Positions 8,230 to 16,044 of a stretch of 58,841 nucleotides of DNA are shown piece after piece. The DNA comes from Bacillota bacterium (GTDB taxonomy: Bacteria > Bacillota > Clostridia > Lachnospirales > Anaerotignaceae). The position numbers and the translations under genes were made by a program. The stretch's first letter is position 1. Each line of letters opens with the position of its first letter. The stretch lies in the NCBI GenBank assembly GCA_021768705.1, contig JAETUG010000013.1, forward strand, positions 1 through 58,841. Direction: 5' to 3'. The notes under the pieces are model-generated. The model saw only the letters and a list, made by a program, of their open reading frames with translations, was not told where the DNA came from and made no database searches.

Positions 8230-8362
8230 ATCTATCCCTGTGTTGAAACAGGGAGATAATGGCTACAAATAAAATACAGATCTGAATCAAATCAGGATAT
8301 GTAACGTAATTCATAGCATCACCCCCTTTGCAGAGAGTGACTAACCGCCAAACGGCAATCCT
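8149..8362. repeat. Inverted repeat linking the two ends of the toxin mRNA
   Basis: The 13-mer AGGATTGCCGTTT occurs at 8149-8161 on the plus strand and at 8362-8350 on the minus strand. It is followed in both copies by an 11-mer, GGCGGTCAGTC (8169-8179) or GGCGGTTAGTC (8349-8339); the plus copy has 7 extra nt between the blocks. In the toxin mRNA this makes the 5' end complementary to the 3' region over 24 positions with one G-U pair. Confidence 0.85.
8228..8314 (-). CDS. Small hydrophobic peptide, putative holin-like (type I) toxin
   Basis: A 28-codon gene, MNYVTYPDLIQICILFVAII then SLFQHRDR, too short for usual gene callers. It has one membrane-spanning segment (residues 9-23) and a charged C-terminus, the layout of the 'putative holin-like toxin' peptides of Firmicutes and of TxpA/BsrG/Fst-type membrane toxins. 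AAAGGGGGTG lies 5 nt before the ATG, a very strong site. A promoter lies at 8370-8398 and an antisense RNA covers the mRNA beyond the stop. Such peptides depolarise or perturb the membrane when not repressed. Family membership is inferred from size, topology and layout. Confidence 0.75.
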   Translation of the reverse strand: MNYVTYPDLIQICILFVAIISLFQHRDR

Positions 8363-8369
8363 CATACCT

Positions 8370-8398
8370 ATTCTATCATAGTCGACATATTTCCACAA
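8370..8398 (-). promoter_or_regulatory. Toxin promoter
   Basis: On the minus strand TTGTGG (8398-8393), 17-bp spacer, TAGAAT (8375-8370). The predicted start near 8363 places the inverted-repeat block at the very 5' end of the toxin mRNA. Confidence 0.7.
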
Positions 8399-8400
8399 TA

Positions 8401-8426
8401 AAAAGGACTCTATAAGGAGTCCTTTT
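8401..8426 (-). terminator. Terminator of the liv operon
   Basis: AAAAGGACTC (8401-8410) and GAGTCCTTTT (8417-8426) form a 10-bp stem; on the minus strand it ends in a T tract immediately after livF. Confidence 0.85.
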
Positions 8427-8433
8427 GTTTTGC

Positions 8434-9150
8434 TTATTTTGTTTTTCCCAGATATGCCTGTTTGATCTCTTCATTTGCCAGCAGCTCTGCGCCGGTGCCT
8501 TCCATGGTAATGGTGCCGGTTTCGATCACGTAAGCCTTATGGGCTACCTTCAGGGCCATATTGGCGTTCTGTTCGATCAGCAGAACGGTGATGCCCTGTT
8601 CGTTGATGGTCTGAATGATCTTGAAGATATCCTTTACCACCAGAGGTGCCAGCCCCAAGGAAGGTTCATCCATCATGATGACCTTGGGTTTGCTCATCAG
8701 GGCACGCCCTACCGCCAGCATCTGCTGTTCGCCGCCGGAAAGAGTGCCGGCCATCTGCCATTCTCTTTCTTTTAAACGGGGAAAGAGGGAATAGATGTAA
8801 TCCAGATCCTCTTTCAGGCTGTCCTTACGCAGATATGCGCCGATTTTCAGGTTTTCCAACACGGTCAGGTTGGGGAATACCCTTCTGCCCTCGGGTACCA
8901 GTGTGATGCCCTGAGAAACGATATAGTCAGGGGTCTTGCCTACGATTTCCTGCCCATGATAGAGGATAGAAGCCTGCTTGGGTTTTACCAGACCGGAGAT
9001 AGATTTCAGTGTTGTGGATTTGCCTGCGCCGTTGGCACCGATTAGGGTTACGATCTGCCCTTCGGGCACGGTGATGTCGATGCCCTTGACAGCCTCGATG
9101 CCGCCGTAGGAAACCACCAGGTTTTTGATCTCAAGAATATTACTCATCAT
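8434..9150 (-). CDS. livF: Branched-chain amino acid ABC transporter, ATP-binding protein LivF
   Basis: A 238-residue ABC ATPase with Walker A GANGAGKST, signature LSGGEQQMLAVGRALM, Walker B VIMMDEPSLGLAP and the LivF-type switch region LLIEQNANMALKVA. It energises import of branched-chain amino acids with LivG. Its start overlaps the end of livG by 11 nt, indicating translational coupling. Last gene of livK-H-M-G-F. Confidence 0.94.
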   Translation of the reverse strand: MMSNILEIKNLVVSYGGIEAVKGIDITVPEGQIVTLIGANGAGKSTTLKSISGLVKPKQASILYHGQEIVGKTPDYIVSQGITLVPEGRRVFPNLTVLENLKIGAYLRKDSLKEDLDYIYSLFPRLKEREWQMAGTLSGGEQQMLAVGRALMSKPKVIMMDEPSLGLAPLVVKDIFKIIQTINEQGITVLLIEQNANMALKVAHKAYVIETGTITMEGTGAELLANEEIKQAYLGKTK

Positions 9151-9988
9151 CTGCCACCCCCAAATATGCGTCGATTACATGCTGGTTATTCTGGATTTCC
9201 ACCGGGGTGCCGTTGGCGATCTGTTTCCCGAAGTCGATGACATAGATCCAGTCGGAAATATCCATAACCAGATTCATGTGATGCTCGATCATGAAAATGG
9301 TCAGATGGAATTTATCACGGATATCCTTGATAAAATCTGTCAGTTCGTCGGTTTCCTGCGGATTCAGACCTGCGGCAGGTTCATCCAGCAGCAGCAGCGT
9401 AGGTTCTGTTGCCAATGCACGGGCGATTTCCAGATGTCTCTGCTTCCCATAGGGCAGGGAGGAGGCGATTTCATCCTTTACGTCATACAGATCCAGGATA
9501 CGCAGCAGTTCCAGAGAGTCCTCACGCATTTTCTGTTCTTCCTTATGGTTCAGGCGGAAGGTATCTGCAAAAATATTGGCTTTCATACGCATGTGCTTTG
9601 CAATCAGCACATTTTCCAGAACAGTCAGCTCTTTGAACAGGCGGATATTCTGGAAGGTGCGGGCAATGCCCAGTTTTGTGATCTTATCCGGGGTAGGTTC
9701 CAGGGTCTTTTTGTATTTGCCTTTGTTTTCTCCGGCATACAGTTTATCCATTTTCCCTTTGGGGAAGTTGGAAATGATTGTGTTGCCATGAAATTTCACT
9801 TCCCCGTTGGTGGGCGCATATACGCCTGTGATGACATTGAAGGCAGTTGTTTTGCCTGCGCCGTTGGGGCCGATCAGGGAAACGATTTCCCCTTCTCTTA
9901 CTTTCAGAGTGAGGTTATTTACGGCAACGACACCACCAAACTGCATCGTGATATCTTTTACACTCAGAATGGTCTTTTTATCACTCAT
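9140..9988 (-). CDS. livG: Branched-chain amino acid ABC transporter, ATP-binding protein LivG
   Basis: A 282-residue ABC ATPase: Walker A GPNGAGKTT, Q-loop region ARTFQNIRLF, signature LPYGKQRHLEIARAL (the divergent LivG form), Walker B LLLLDEPAAGLNP, and H-loop MIEHHMNLVM. The start is the ATG with GGAGG 7 nt upstream; it overlaps the livM stop by 8 nt (ATGAGTGA). It pairs with LivF as the ATPase heterodimer of the importer. Confidence 0.95.
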   Translation of the reverse strand: MSDKKTILSVKDITMQFGGVVAVNNLTLKVREGEIVSLIGPNGAGKTTAFNVITGVYAPTNGEVKFHGNTIISNFPKGKMDKLYAGENKGKYKKTLEPTPDKITKLGIARTFQNIRLFKELTVLENVLIAKHMRMKANIFADTFRLNHKEEQKMREDSLELLRILDLYDVKDEIASSLPYGKQRHLEIARALATEPTLLLLDEPAAGLNPQETDELTDFIKDIRDKFHLTIFMIEHHMNLVMDISDWIYVIDFGKQIANGTPVEIQNNQHVIDAYLGVADDE

Positions 9989-11084
9989 TGCCTTCACCTC
10001 CTACAGGAGTTTTTTCTTTTTTGCCCATCCGTTTCAGGATGAAATTCCAGCTGAATTCCTTGGTGCCCATGATGCCCTTGCGGAAGAACAGAACCACGAT
10101 CATCAGGATGATGGAGAATACGACCATACGGAAGCCTGATTTGAACAGAGGGATCTGCACGCCTGCAATAAAGAAGGGCTGATCCAGGAAGCGGAGCCAC
10201 CATTCTCTTGCGGCAATGACCAGAAAAGAGGAGATGATGCTGCCTGTCAGGGAACCCATACCGCCGATGACGACGATCAGCAGAATATTGTATGTCAGAG
10301 TGATGTTGAATGTAGTGGATGTGATGGCGCCCATATACATTGCCATCAGCGCACCGCCGATGCCGGCGAAGAAGGAGCTGATGATAAAGGACATCCGTTT
10401 ATGCTTTGCCAGATTGATCCCCATTGCTTCTGCGGCGATCTCATCTTCACGAATGGCTTTGAAGGCTCTGCCATAGGAAGAATTGATCAGCAGCCAAACG
10501 ATGAAAATGCAGATGACTACTACGATAAAGGGGAAATAGAAATTTGGAAATTTGGGGATCAGCTTCAGACCCAGAGAGCCGTTGGTGACGCGGTTCATCG
10601 GGGAGCTGCCCACAATGATACGGACGATTTCCGCAAAGCCCAAAGTAGCAATGGCGAAATAGTCGCTTTTCAGGCGCAGCACAGGCGCGCCGATGATTGC
10701 TGCCATAATCGCACAGATGATACCGGCAACGATGAGGGCTGCCACAATGGGCAGTTCAATATTTGCCAGCCAGTCAGCCACGCCGTAAAGATAGTAAACA
10801 CCTGCACGCTGGTTTACGGGAATGGTGAAGATGGCGAAGGTATAGGCGCCCAAAGCCATAAAGCCCGCCTGCCCCAAAGAAAACAGCCCTGTAAAGCCGT
10901 TCAGCAGGTTCATGGAAACTGCCACCAGTGCATAGATGGAACCCAACTGCAGTACGGTACGCAGCATATAGGTAGGGGCTGTGAATTTGTTGACACCCAC
11001 CAGGGCGATTGCCAAAACAACGATGGCGATCACGGAAAAGAGTATGGAAAGTTTGTGTTTTTTCTGTTCTGTCATATCGCTCAC
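9981..11084 (-). CDS. livM: Branched-chain amino acid ABC transporter, permease LivM
   Basis: A 367-residue polytopic membrane protein of the LivM family: motif AVSMNLLNGFTGLFSLGQAGFMALGAY near residues 54-80, coupling loop GRAFKAIREDEIAAEAMGIN, and GGMGSLTGSIISSF near the end. About ten membrane segments. It forms the transmembrane pathway together with LivH, whose gene ends 6 nt upstream. Confidence 0.95.
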   Translation of the reverse strand: MSDMTEQKKHKLSILFSVIAIVVLAIALVGVNKFTAPTYMLRTVLQLGSIYALVAVSMNLLNGFTGLFSLGQAGFMALGAYTFAIFTIPVNQRAGVYYLYGVADWLANIELPIVAALIVAGIICAIMAAIIGAPVLRLKSDYFAIATLGFAEIVRIIVGSSPMNRVTNGSLGLKLIPKFPNFYFPFIVVVICIFIVWLLINSSYGRAFKAIREDEIAAEAMGINLAKHKRMSFIISSFFAGIGGALMAMYMGAITSTTFNITLTYNILLIVVIGGMGSLTGSIISSFLVIAAREWWLRFLDQPFFIAGVQIPLFKSGFRMVVFSIILMIVVLFFRKGIMGTKEFSWNFILKRMGKKEKTPVGGEGNE

Positions 11085-11090
11085 CTGCCC

Positions 11091-11978
11091 TTACACTTTT
11101 TCTGTGATCTTTTCGCCGAAAAGCCCTGTGGGCTTGAACAGCAGAACAACGATCAGCAGGATGAATGTGAATACGTCACTGAATTCAGAATAGCCTGCAG
11201 CTTTGATAAAGGTTTCGGAAAGACCGATGACAAAGCCGCCCAGCATGGCGCCGGGGATGGAACCGATACCGCCGAATACCGCTGCGATAAAGCATTTCAG
11301 ACCAGGCAGGGAACCTACCAGGGGATATACGGAGGGACGAGGTGTGAAATACAGGATAGAACCCACACCGGCCAGGAAACAACCGATCACGAAAGTGAAG
11401 CTGATGACACGGTTGATCTTGATCCCCATGAGCTGAGATGTTTCGAAATCCTTGGAAACGGCACGCATAGCCATACCGATCTTTGTATGATTGATCAGCT
11501 GCAGCAGTACGAATACGAATACCAGCGTCAGGATAGGGGTGATGAAGGTTACCACGGAAGTGGAGATACCGCCGATGGTGATGGTCTTCATCAGGAAGTC
11601 GATTTTGGGGTAGCCTTTGGGCAGAGCGGAGAACAGGTATGTAGCCAGATTCTGCAGCAGGTAGGAAACACCGATGGCAGAGATCATGATAGACATACGG
11701 GGAGAGTTTCGCAGAGGCTTATAGGCCACTTTTTCGATGACCACGCCCAAAAGGACGGTCGCAGCCAGAACGATGACGATGGAAACATACCAGGGCAGAG
11801 CAAAGTCTACCATGGCGAAGATCATAAAATATGCTGCCATCATGAAAATGTCGCCGTGGGCAAAGTTGATCAGGCGCAGGATGCCGTAAACCATGGTATA
11901 ACCGATGGCGATGAGGGCATAGATGCCACCGATGGAAATGCCCGTCAGGCAATATTGTAAAAATGCTGTTGATGTCAT
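11091..11978 (-). CDS. livH: Branched-chain amino acid ABC transporter, permease LivH
   Basis: A 295-residue membrane permease with LivH hallmarks: GGIYALIAIGYTMVYGILRLINFAHGD near the N-terminus, the coupling loop GMAMRAVSKDFETSQLMGI, and AVFGGIGSIPGAMLGG. The start is the ATG preceded by AGGAGG; the TTG two codons earlier overlaps that site and is rejected. It lies downstream of livK beyond a strong hairpin, so its expression should be lower than that of the binding protein. Confidence 0.94.
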   Translation of the reverse strand: MTSTAFLQYCLTGISIGGIYALIAIGYTMVYGILRLINFAHGDIFMMAAYFMIFAMVDFALPWYVSIVIVLAATVLLGVVIEKVAYKPLRNSPRMSIMISAIGVSYLLQNLATYLFSALPKGYPKIDFLMKTITIGGISTSVVTFITPILTLVFVFVLLQLINHTKIGMAMRAVSKDFETSQLMGIKINRVISFTFVIGCFLAGVGSILYFTPRPSVYPLVGSLPGLKCFIAAVFGGIGSIPGAMLGGFVIGLSETFIKAAGYSEFSDVFTFILLIVVLLFKPTGLFGEKITEKV

Positions 11979-12022
11979 AAGCAACCTCCTGACATTGTGA
12001 AAAATGATGATGTACCGATTTG

Positions 12023-12118
12023 TGAAGGTTTATGCAGACTGTCCTGCAATCTCCATAAACCTTCATAAGCCGATTTTATGTATTTATGGAAAAAGCGGCG
12101 GGACGATCATCCCGCCGC
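12023..12118 (-). terminator. Tandem hairpins between livK and livH (attenuating terminator)
   Basis: Two hairpins. First on the transcript: GCGGCGGGA (12095-12103) with TCCCGCCGC (12110-12118) followed by five T on the minus strand, a textbook terminator. Second: TGAAGGTTTATG (12023-12034) with CATAAACCTTCA (12054-12065), a perfect 12-bp stem, with an inner TGCAG/CTGCA stem as an alternative. Partial termination here would make livK more abundant than livHMGF. Confidence 0.8.
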
Positions 12119-12165
12119 AAAAACTCTTTGGTACGTTTTGGGGATATCCCCTGATGGAAAGAAAC

Positions 12166-13395
12166 TTATTTTGTTTCGTCGATCTGTTTCTTTACGAATA
12201 CAAATTTGCCATCTTCTACTTTCTTCAGGTAAGCAGCGTCTTTATTTGCATCGCCTGTTTCGCTGAAGGTGATGTTGCCTGTTACGCCGTCATAGTTGAC
12301 TGCTGCCAGAGCATCACGCAGGTTTACGCTTGTCAGGTCGCCTTCTGTGCCATCCAGAGATGCCAGAGCTGTAACCATTGTCATGTAACCGTCATAGCCC
12401 AGAGCGGATACCGCTGCTACGCCGTCTGTGCCGCCGTTCAGAGTGATGCGCTGTGCATCTTCGTTCAGGTATGCTTTGAAGCCATTAACGAAGTCTTTTG
12501 CCATAGGTGTGGATTCGTCATTTTCATCGAAGAAGGTGGAGAATACAACGCCTTCTGCTGCATCGCCTGCTGCGATGACGATGGATTCATTTTCCCATGT
12601 ATCGGAGCCCAGGATGTGTGCCTGCAGACCGTTTGCTTTTGCCTGGGGCAGGATCAGAGTTGCTGTTGCGATGGAGCAGGGGATGAATACACATTCTGCT
12701 TCGGACTGTTTTACTGTTGTCAGGATCGCATTGAAGTCGGATTCGTTTGTCTGGTATGTTTCGTCAGCAACGATGGTACCGCCCAGCTGTTCGAATGCCT
12801 GTTTGAAGTAAGCTGCGATGCCTGTGGAGTAGTCATCGCCGTTCTGGCTTACGATAGCAGCTGTTTTATAGCCCATTTCTTCTGCTGCGTAGGAAGCCAT
12901 TACAGTACCCTGGAAAGGATCCAGGAAGCATGTTCTGAAGTAGAAATCGTTGCCTGCTGTAACCTGAGGGTTTGTGCAGGAGCAGCCGATGGCAGGAACG
13001 CCTGCTTCAGCGAAAGTCTGACCTGCTGCGATGGAAACGCCGGAGCCATAGGAGCCCAGAACGCCCACAACGCCGGAAGAGATCAGGGACTGTGCTGCTG
13101 TTACAGCTGCTGTTTTGTCGGACTGGTTATCCACTTCCACCAATTCGATGTTGTAGGTTGTGCCGTTGATATCAACAGTAGGCACAATTGTGTTTGCATA
13201 ACGGATGCCCAGAACTTCCTGCATACCGCCGCCGCCGTTTTCGCCTGTTGTGGGTTCAAAAACACCGATCTTGATGGTGTCGCCGCTGATGGCTGTGCCG
13301 GCAACGTCGCTGGCGGGTGCATCAGAACCGCCGCCGCAGGCTGCCAGAGACAGTGTCATTACAGAGGCCAGAGCCAGAGCAATAAACTTTTTCAT
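12166..13395 (-). CDS. livK: Branched-chain amino acid-binding lipoprotein LivK
   Basis: A 409-residue type I periplasmic-fold binding protein exported as a lipoprotein: signal peptide MKKFIALALASVMTLSLAAC with the lipobox Cys at 20, then a Gly/Ser/Asp-rich linker. The mature part (IKIGVFEPTTGENGGGGMQEVLG..., GVVGVLGSYGSGVSIAAGQTFAEAGVPAIG, YKTAAIVSQNGDDYSTG) matches the Leu/Ile/Val-binding family. It captures the substrate outside the cell and delivers it to LivHM. The ATG follows GGGAGG. The substrate range (Leu/Ile/Val or related amino acids) is inferred. Confidence 0.93.
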   Translation of the reverse strand: MKKFIALALASVMTLSLAACGGGSDAPASDVAGTAISGDTIKIGVFEPTTGENGGGGMQEVLGIRYANTIVPTVDINGTTYNIELVEVDNQSDKTAAVTAAQSLISSGVVGVLGSYGSGVSIAAGQTFAEAGVPAIGCSCTNPQVTAGNDFYFRTCFLDPFQGTVMASYAAEEMGYKTAAIVSQNGDDYSTGIAAYFKQAFEQLGGTIVADETYQTNESDFNAILTTVKQSEAECVFIPCSIATATLILPQAKANGLQAHILGSDTWENESIVIAAGDAAEGVVFSTFFDENDESTPMAKDFVNGFKAYLNEDAQRITLNGGTDGVAAVSALGYDGYMTMVTALASLDGTEGDLTSVNLRDALAAVNYDGVTGNITFSETGDANKDAAYLKKVEDGKFVFVKKQIDETK

Positions 13396-13552
13396 AATTT
13401 ACAACCTCCCATGAATGGATTTCCGGGAAGCATCAAACCGGAAAAATGTCGTTTTTCGTAGTGGCTATGTACCCGACACGGACGTCCGCGGCAAGGGGAC
13501 AGATGCTTTTTGCCATTATTCAAAATATACCATAAAATAGGCAAAGAAGCAA
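13396..13552 (-). promoter_or_regulatory. livK promoter and structured 5' leader
   Basis: On the minus strand TTGCTT (13552-13547), 17-bp spacer, TATATT (13529-13524), giving a leader of about 120 nt. The leader holds a CGGACGTCCG palindrome, a GAAAAA/TTTTTC hairpin (13441-13457), and near the ribosome-binding site a CCGG-closed hairpin whose loop contains GATGCTT. That loop is complementary to AAGCATC at the very start of the leader (13508-13502). I do not recognise a known riboswitch. Confidence 0.55.
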
Positions 13553-13709
13553 CAAGAGGACAACCCTTTTTGCGGAAAGAAGCAGTGATTTTCCTTCGTG
13601 TATTCAAAAAAGAACAACAGTATCGCCCGATTTCAAGAAGAGGATTCACGAAACGATACGCTTTTTTTACTGCATGAATAAGGGGATAGCAAAAAAGAGG
13701 GATTTTGAG

Positions 13710-13715
13710 TATAAT
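13710..13715 (+). promoter_or_regulatory. Possible thyA-folA -10 box
   Basis: TATAAT lies 72 nt before the thyA start. No convincing -35 box is seen at the expected distance. Confidence 0.4.
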
Positions 13716-13786
13716 AAATCTATTATGGACAAGTGCCCGATTTTTCGGAAGAGGATAGAGGAAAAAGAGATGAAGGAGGAGTCGCT

Positions 13787-14617
13787 TTGAGCAGAGCAGA
13801 TGAAATTTTCAAAGCAAATTGCAAACAAATCTTGGAGAGCGGATTTTCTACGGAAAACGAAAAGGTGCGCCCCGTTTGGGAGGATGGTACCCCCGCATAT
13901 ACCATCAAGACCTTTGGGGTAGTGAATCGTTATAATCTGCAGGAGGAATTTCCCCTGATGACCCTGCGCTACACCAACTGGAAGGCGGCCATCGATGAAA
14001 TTCTGTGGATCTGGCAGAAAAAATCCAATAATGTGAACGATTTGAACAGCAGAATTTGGGATTCCTGGGCAGATGAGACAGGCTCCATCGGCAAGGCTTA
14101 CGGTTATCAGCTGGGGGTGAAATATAAATTCCCCCACGGCGAAATGGATCAGGTGGATAATGTGCTGTGGCAGCTGAAAAATACCCCTGCCTCCCGACGG
14201 ATCATGACGAATATTTATAACTTTGCAGACCTGACGGAAATGGGTCTGGAGCCCTGTGCCTACAGCATGACCTTCAACGTGACAGGCAATAAGCTGAACG
14301 GTATCCTGAATCAGCGTTCTCAGGACACTTTGACGGCAAATAACTGGAATGTGGTGCAGTATTCCGCCCTGCTGATGATGTTCGCTCAGGTGAGCGGTCT
14401 GGAGCCCGGCGAGCTGGTTCATGTGATTTCCGACATGCATATTTATGACAGACATGTGGATATGGTGAAGCAGATGCTGGAAAGAGAACCCTTGCCTGCA
14501 CCCAAGGTGAGACTGAATCCCGAAGTGAAAAATTTCTATGATTTCACCGTGGACGATTTCATTGTGGAGGACTATCAGTATCATAAATCCTTGGGCAAAG
14601 TGCCTGTGGCGATCTAA
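13787..14617 (+). CDS. thyA: Thymidylate synthase ThyA
   Basis: A 276-residue thymidylate synthase, making dTMP from dUMP with methylene-tetrahydrofolate. Active-site Cys157 in EPCAYSMTF; substrate-binding RSQD at 177-180 followed by TANNWNVVQY; conserved DMHIYDRHV near 216. The NNWN variant is the divergent clostridial/Bacillus ThyA type. The start is TTG with AAGGAGG 7 nt upstream; the longer frame lacks a site. It is followed 12 nt later by folA, the classical operon, since ThyA produces dihydrofolate that FolA reduces. Confidence 0.95.
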   Translation: MSRADEIFKANCKQILESGFSTENEKVRPVWEDGTPAYTIKTFGVVNRYNLQEEFPLMTLRYTNWKAAIDEILWIWQKKSNNVNDLNSRIWDSWADETGSIGKAYGYQLGVKYKFPHGEMDQVDNVLWQLKNTPASRRIMTNIYNFADLTEMGLEPCAYSMTFNVTGNKLNGILNQRSQDTLTANNWNVVQYSALLMMFAQVSGLEPGELVHVISDMHIYDRHVDMVKQMLEREPLPAPKVRLNPEVKNFYDFTVDDFIVEDYQYHKSLGKVPVAI

Positions 14618-14629
14618 GGAGGATTTGAA

Positions 14630-15121
14630 ATGGATATTATTGTAGCGGTAGACGAAAAATGGGGCATTGGCAAGGATGGCAATTTGCTGCAGCGGATTTC
14701 CACCGATATGAAGCGATTTCGCGCCATGACTACAGGAAATGTGCTGGTGATGGGGAGAAAGACGCTGGAATCCTTCCCCAATCAAAAACCCTTGCCCAAT
14801 AGAGTCAATATCGTGCTGACGGCAAATCGGGCTTATGAAGCAGAGGGCGTTGTGCTGTGCCATGATTTGGCAGAGCTGCCCCAAATCCTGAAGGAGTATG
14901 AAGGGAAGCAGGTTTTTGTTGCCGGCGGCGGCAGCGTGTATGCGCAGCTTCTGCCCCAGTGCGAAAAGGCGTATGTAACGAAGATTTATCACACCTACCC
15001 TGCCGATACCACCTTCCCCAATCTGGAGGAAAGCCCCGAGTGGGAATTGACGGAAAAGGGGGAAGTGCAGGAGGAAAAGGGCATCAAATTTTCTTTTGAT
15101 ATTTACCGAAAAATCAAATAA
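14630..15121 (+). CDS. folA: Dihydrofolate reductase
   Basis: A 163-residue dihydrofolate reductase: MDIIVAVDEKWGIGKDGNLL at the N-terminus, catalytic acid Asp26 in STDMKRFRAMT, NADPH-binding VLVMGRKTLESFP and VAGGGSVYAQLLP, and C-terminal TFPNL. Regenerates tetrahydrofolate using NADPH. AAGGAGG precedes the ATG; it is the second gene after thyA. Confidence 0.96.
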   Translation: MDIIVAVDEKWGIGKDGNLLQRISTDMKRFRAMTTGNVLVMGRKTLESFPNQKPLPNRVNIVLTANRAYEAEGVVLCHDLAELPQILKEYEGKQVFVAGGGSVYAQLLPQCEKAYVTKIYHTYPADTTFPNLEESPEWELTEKGEVQEEKGIKFSFDIYRKIK

Positions 15122-15140
15122 AAACGAGAGAAATGAAAAA

Positions 15141-15497
15141 GGAGGCGATTTCGCCTCCGTATTTAGTTACTGCATGGGTTTTCGAGCCGCCTTCTTTTTG
15201 AGTTCTCGACTGATATTCATGTTCTCGAAAAACCAAGTGCATCGAATTTGGGCTCATTCGAGCCAAAGCCTCGATTGGACAAACCCACTATCCGCCCATT
15301 TGGAACTCTTTTGGCAAAACAGAACTTCCTTTCCTTACTTTTTTTGAAAAAAAAGTAACAAAAAACTTGGAACCCTTTCGCATGGGTTCCAAACCTCCTA
15401 ACGAACTAAGGGAAACATCGTTTCCCTTAGTAATCCCTTCCCCACAAGCCCCTTCGGGCAGTATAAAGTGCCTTTTCGGCAAGGCTTGCTAGTCAAT
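15141..15497. other. Gene-free stretch with a terminator and several hairpins
   Basis: GGAGGCGA/TCGCCTCC (15141-15158) is a hairpin ending thyA-folA. Beyond it no credible gene is seen. Further perfect hairpins: TTACTTTTTTT/AAAAAAAAGTAA near 15337-15360, TTGGAACCC/GGGTTCCAA near 15365-15392, and CTAAGGGAAAC/GTTTCCCTTAG near 15406-15430. The last two read like remains of a dispersed intergenic repeat. Confidence 0.55.
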
Positions 15498-15698
15498 TCA
15501 AGTAGCAGATGTATTTTTCCAATGCTCATAAATTATTTCATATTTTTCTCTTATTTTTCTTCTTGCATCTTTTAAAACAGATTCATCCAAATCAATATAA
15601 ATACAAGAATCGCAGCATCCCAAGGTATTTATATCAATCGTTTCCAAAGTACAAACGTGGTTTTCGTAGTAAATACAGAATTTATTTTCACAATTCAT
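15498..15698 (-). CDS. Small Cys-rich protein of unknown function
   Basis: A 66-residue protein with six cysteines: MNCENKFCIYYENHVCTLE, then GCCDSCIYIDLDESVLKDARRKI and a charged helical tail. The spacing suggests a small metal-binding or disulfide knot, as seen in small proteins of phage-like and integrative elements. The start is the ATG preceded by GGAGGG; five further codons upstream are unsupported. It is transcribed away from an XRE regulator across an 81-bp region holding a repeated candidate operator. I do not recognise the family. Confidence 0.65.
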   Translation of the reverse strand: MNCENKFCIYYENHVCTLETIDINTLGCCDSCIYIDLDESVLKDARRKIREKYEIIYEHWKNTSAT

Positions 15699-15719
15699 AT
15701 TATCCCTCCACACATATTT

Positions 15720-15760
15720 TAGAACAAATTATTCAAAATATAAATAGAACAAATCATTCA
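15720..15760. promoter_or_regulatory. Repeated candidate operator between two divergent genes
   Basis: The 16-mer TAGAACAAATTATTCA (15720-15735) recurs with one change at 15745-15760, 25 nt apart. Each unit contains GAA-N7-TTC. Position between the Cys-rich gene and the XRE gene suggests it is the XRE operator. Confidence 0.55.
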
Positions 15761-15779
15761 TTTTATAGTAAATACGGTG

Positions 15780-15992
15780 ATGCAAATGATTTATAAAAGA
15801 ATCCGAGATTTACGAGAAGATAACGATATGACACAGGCGCAAGTTGGGGAGAAAATCAACGTTCCTCAAAGGACTTATGCCTATTATGAAACGGGAGAGC
15901 GAATGATTCCACCTGCTGTATTATGTGCGTTAGCGGATTTATATGATGTTACCGTTGATTACTTGTTGGAACGTACAGATAAGAGAAAATAG
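15780..15992 (+). CDS. XRE-family transcriptional regulator
   Basis: A 70-residue helix-turn-helix protein (RIRDLREDNDMTQAQVGEKI, QRTYAYYETGERMIPPAVLCAL, then DVTVDYLLERTDKRK) of the Cro/C1 phage-repressor type, DNA-binding domain only. The start is uncertain among nearby ATG codons at 15780 and 15786; no strong ribosome-binding site is visible. It faces away from the Cys-rich gene and likely controls both itself and that gene through the repeats at 15720-15760. Confidence 0.85.
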   Translation: MQMIYKRIRDLREDNDMTQAQVGEKINVPQRTYAYYETGERMIPPAVLCALADLYDVTVDYLLERTDKRK

Positions 15993-15998
15993 ATTTAG

Positions 15999-16024
15999 CG
16001 ACTCTGCAACAGAGTCGTTTTTTT
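15999..16024 (+). terminator. Terminator of the XRE gene
   Basis: CGACTCTG (15999-16006) and CAGAGTCG (16010-16017) form a stem with a 3-nt loop, followed by seven T. Confidence 0.88.
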
Positions 16025-16044
16025 AATATTGCCAATATATTTCC

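Noticed and set aside
10401-13461. Long plus-strand frames opposite the liv genes
   Set aside because: They lie antisense to clear ABC-transporter genes and have atypical Cys/His/Gln composition.
15288-15482. A 64-residue minus-strand frame
   Set aside because: It spans three hairpins, has no ribosome-binding site and contains a KKV-type low-complexity translation of the palindromic repeats.
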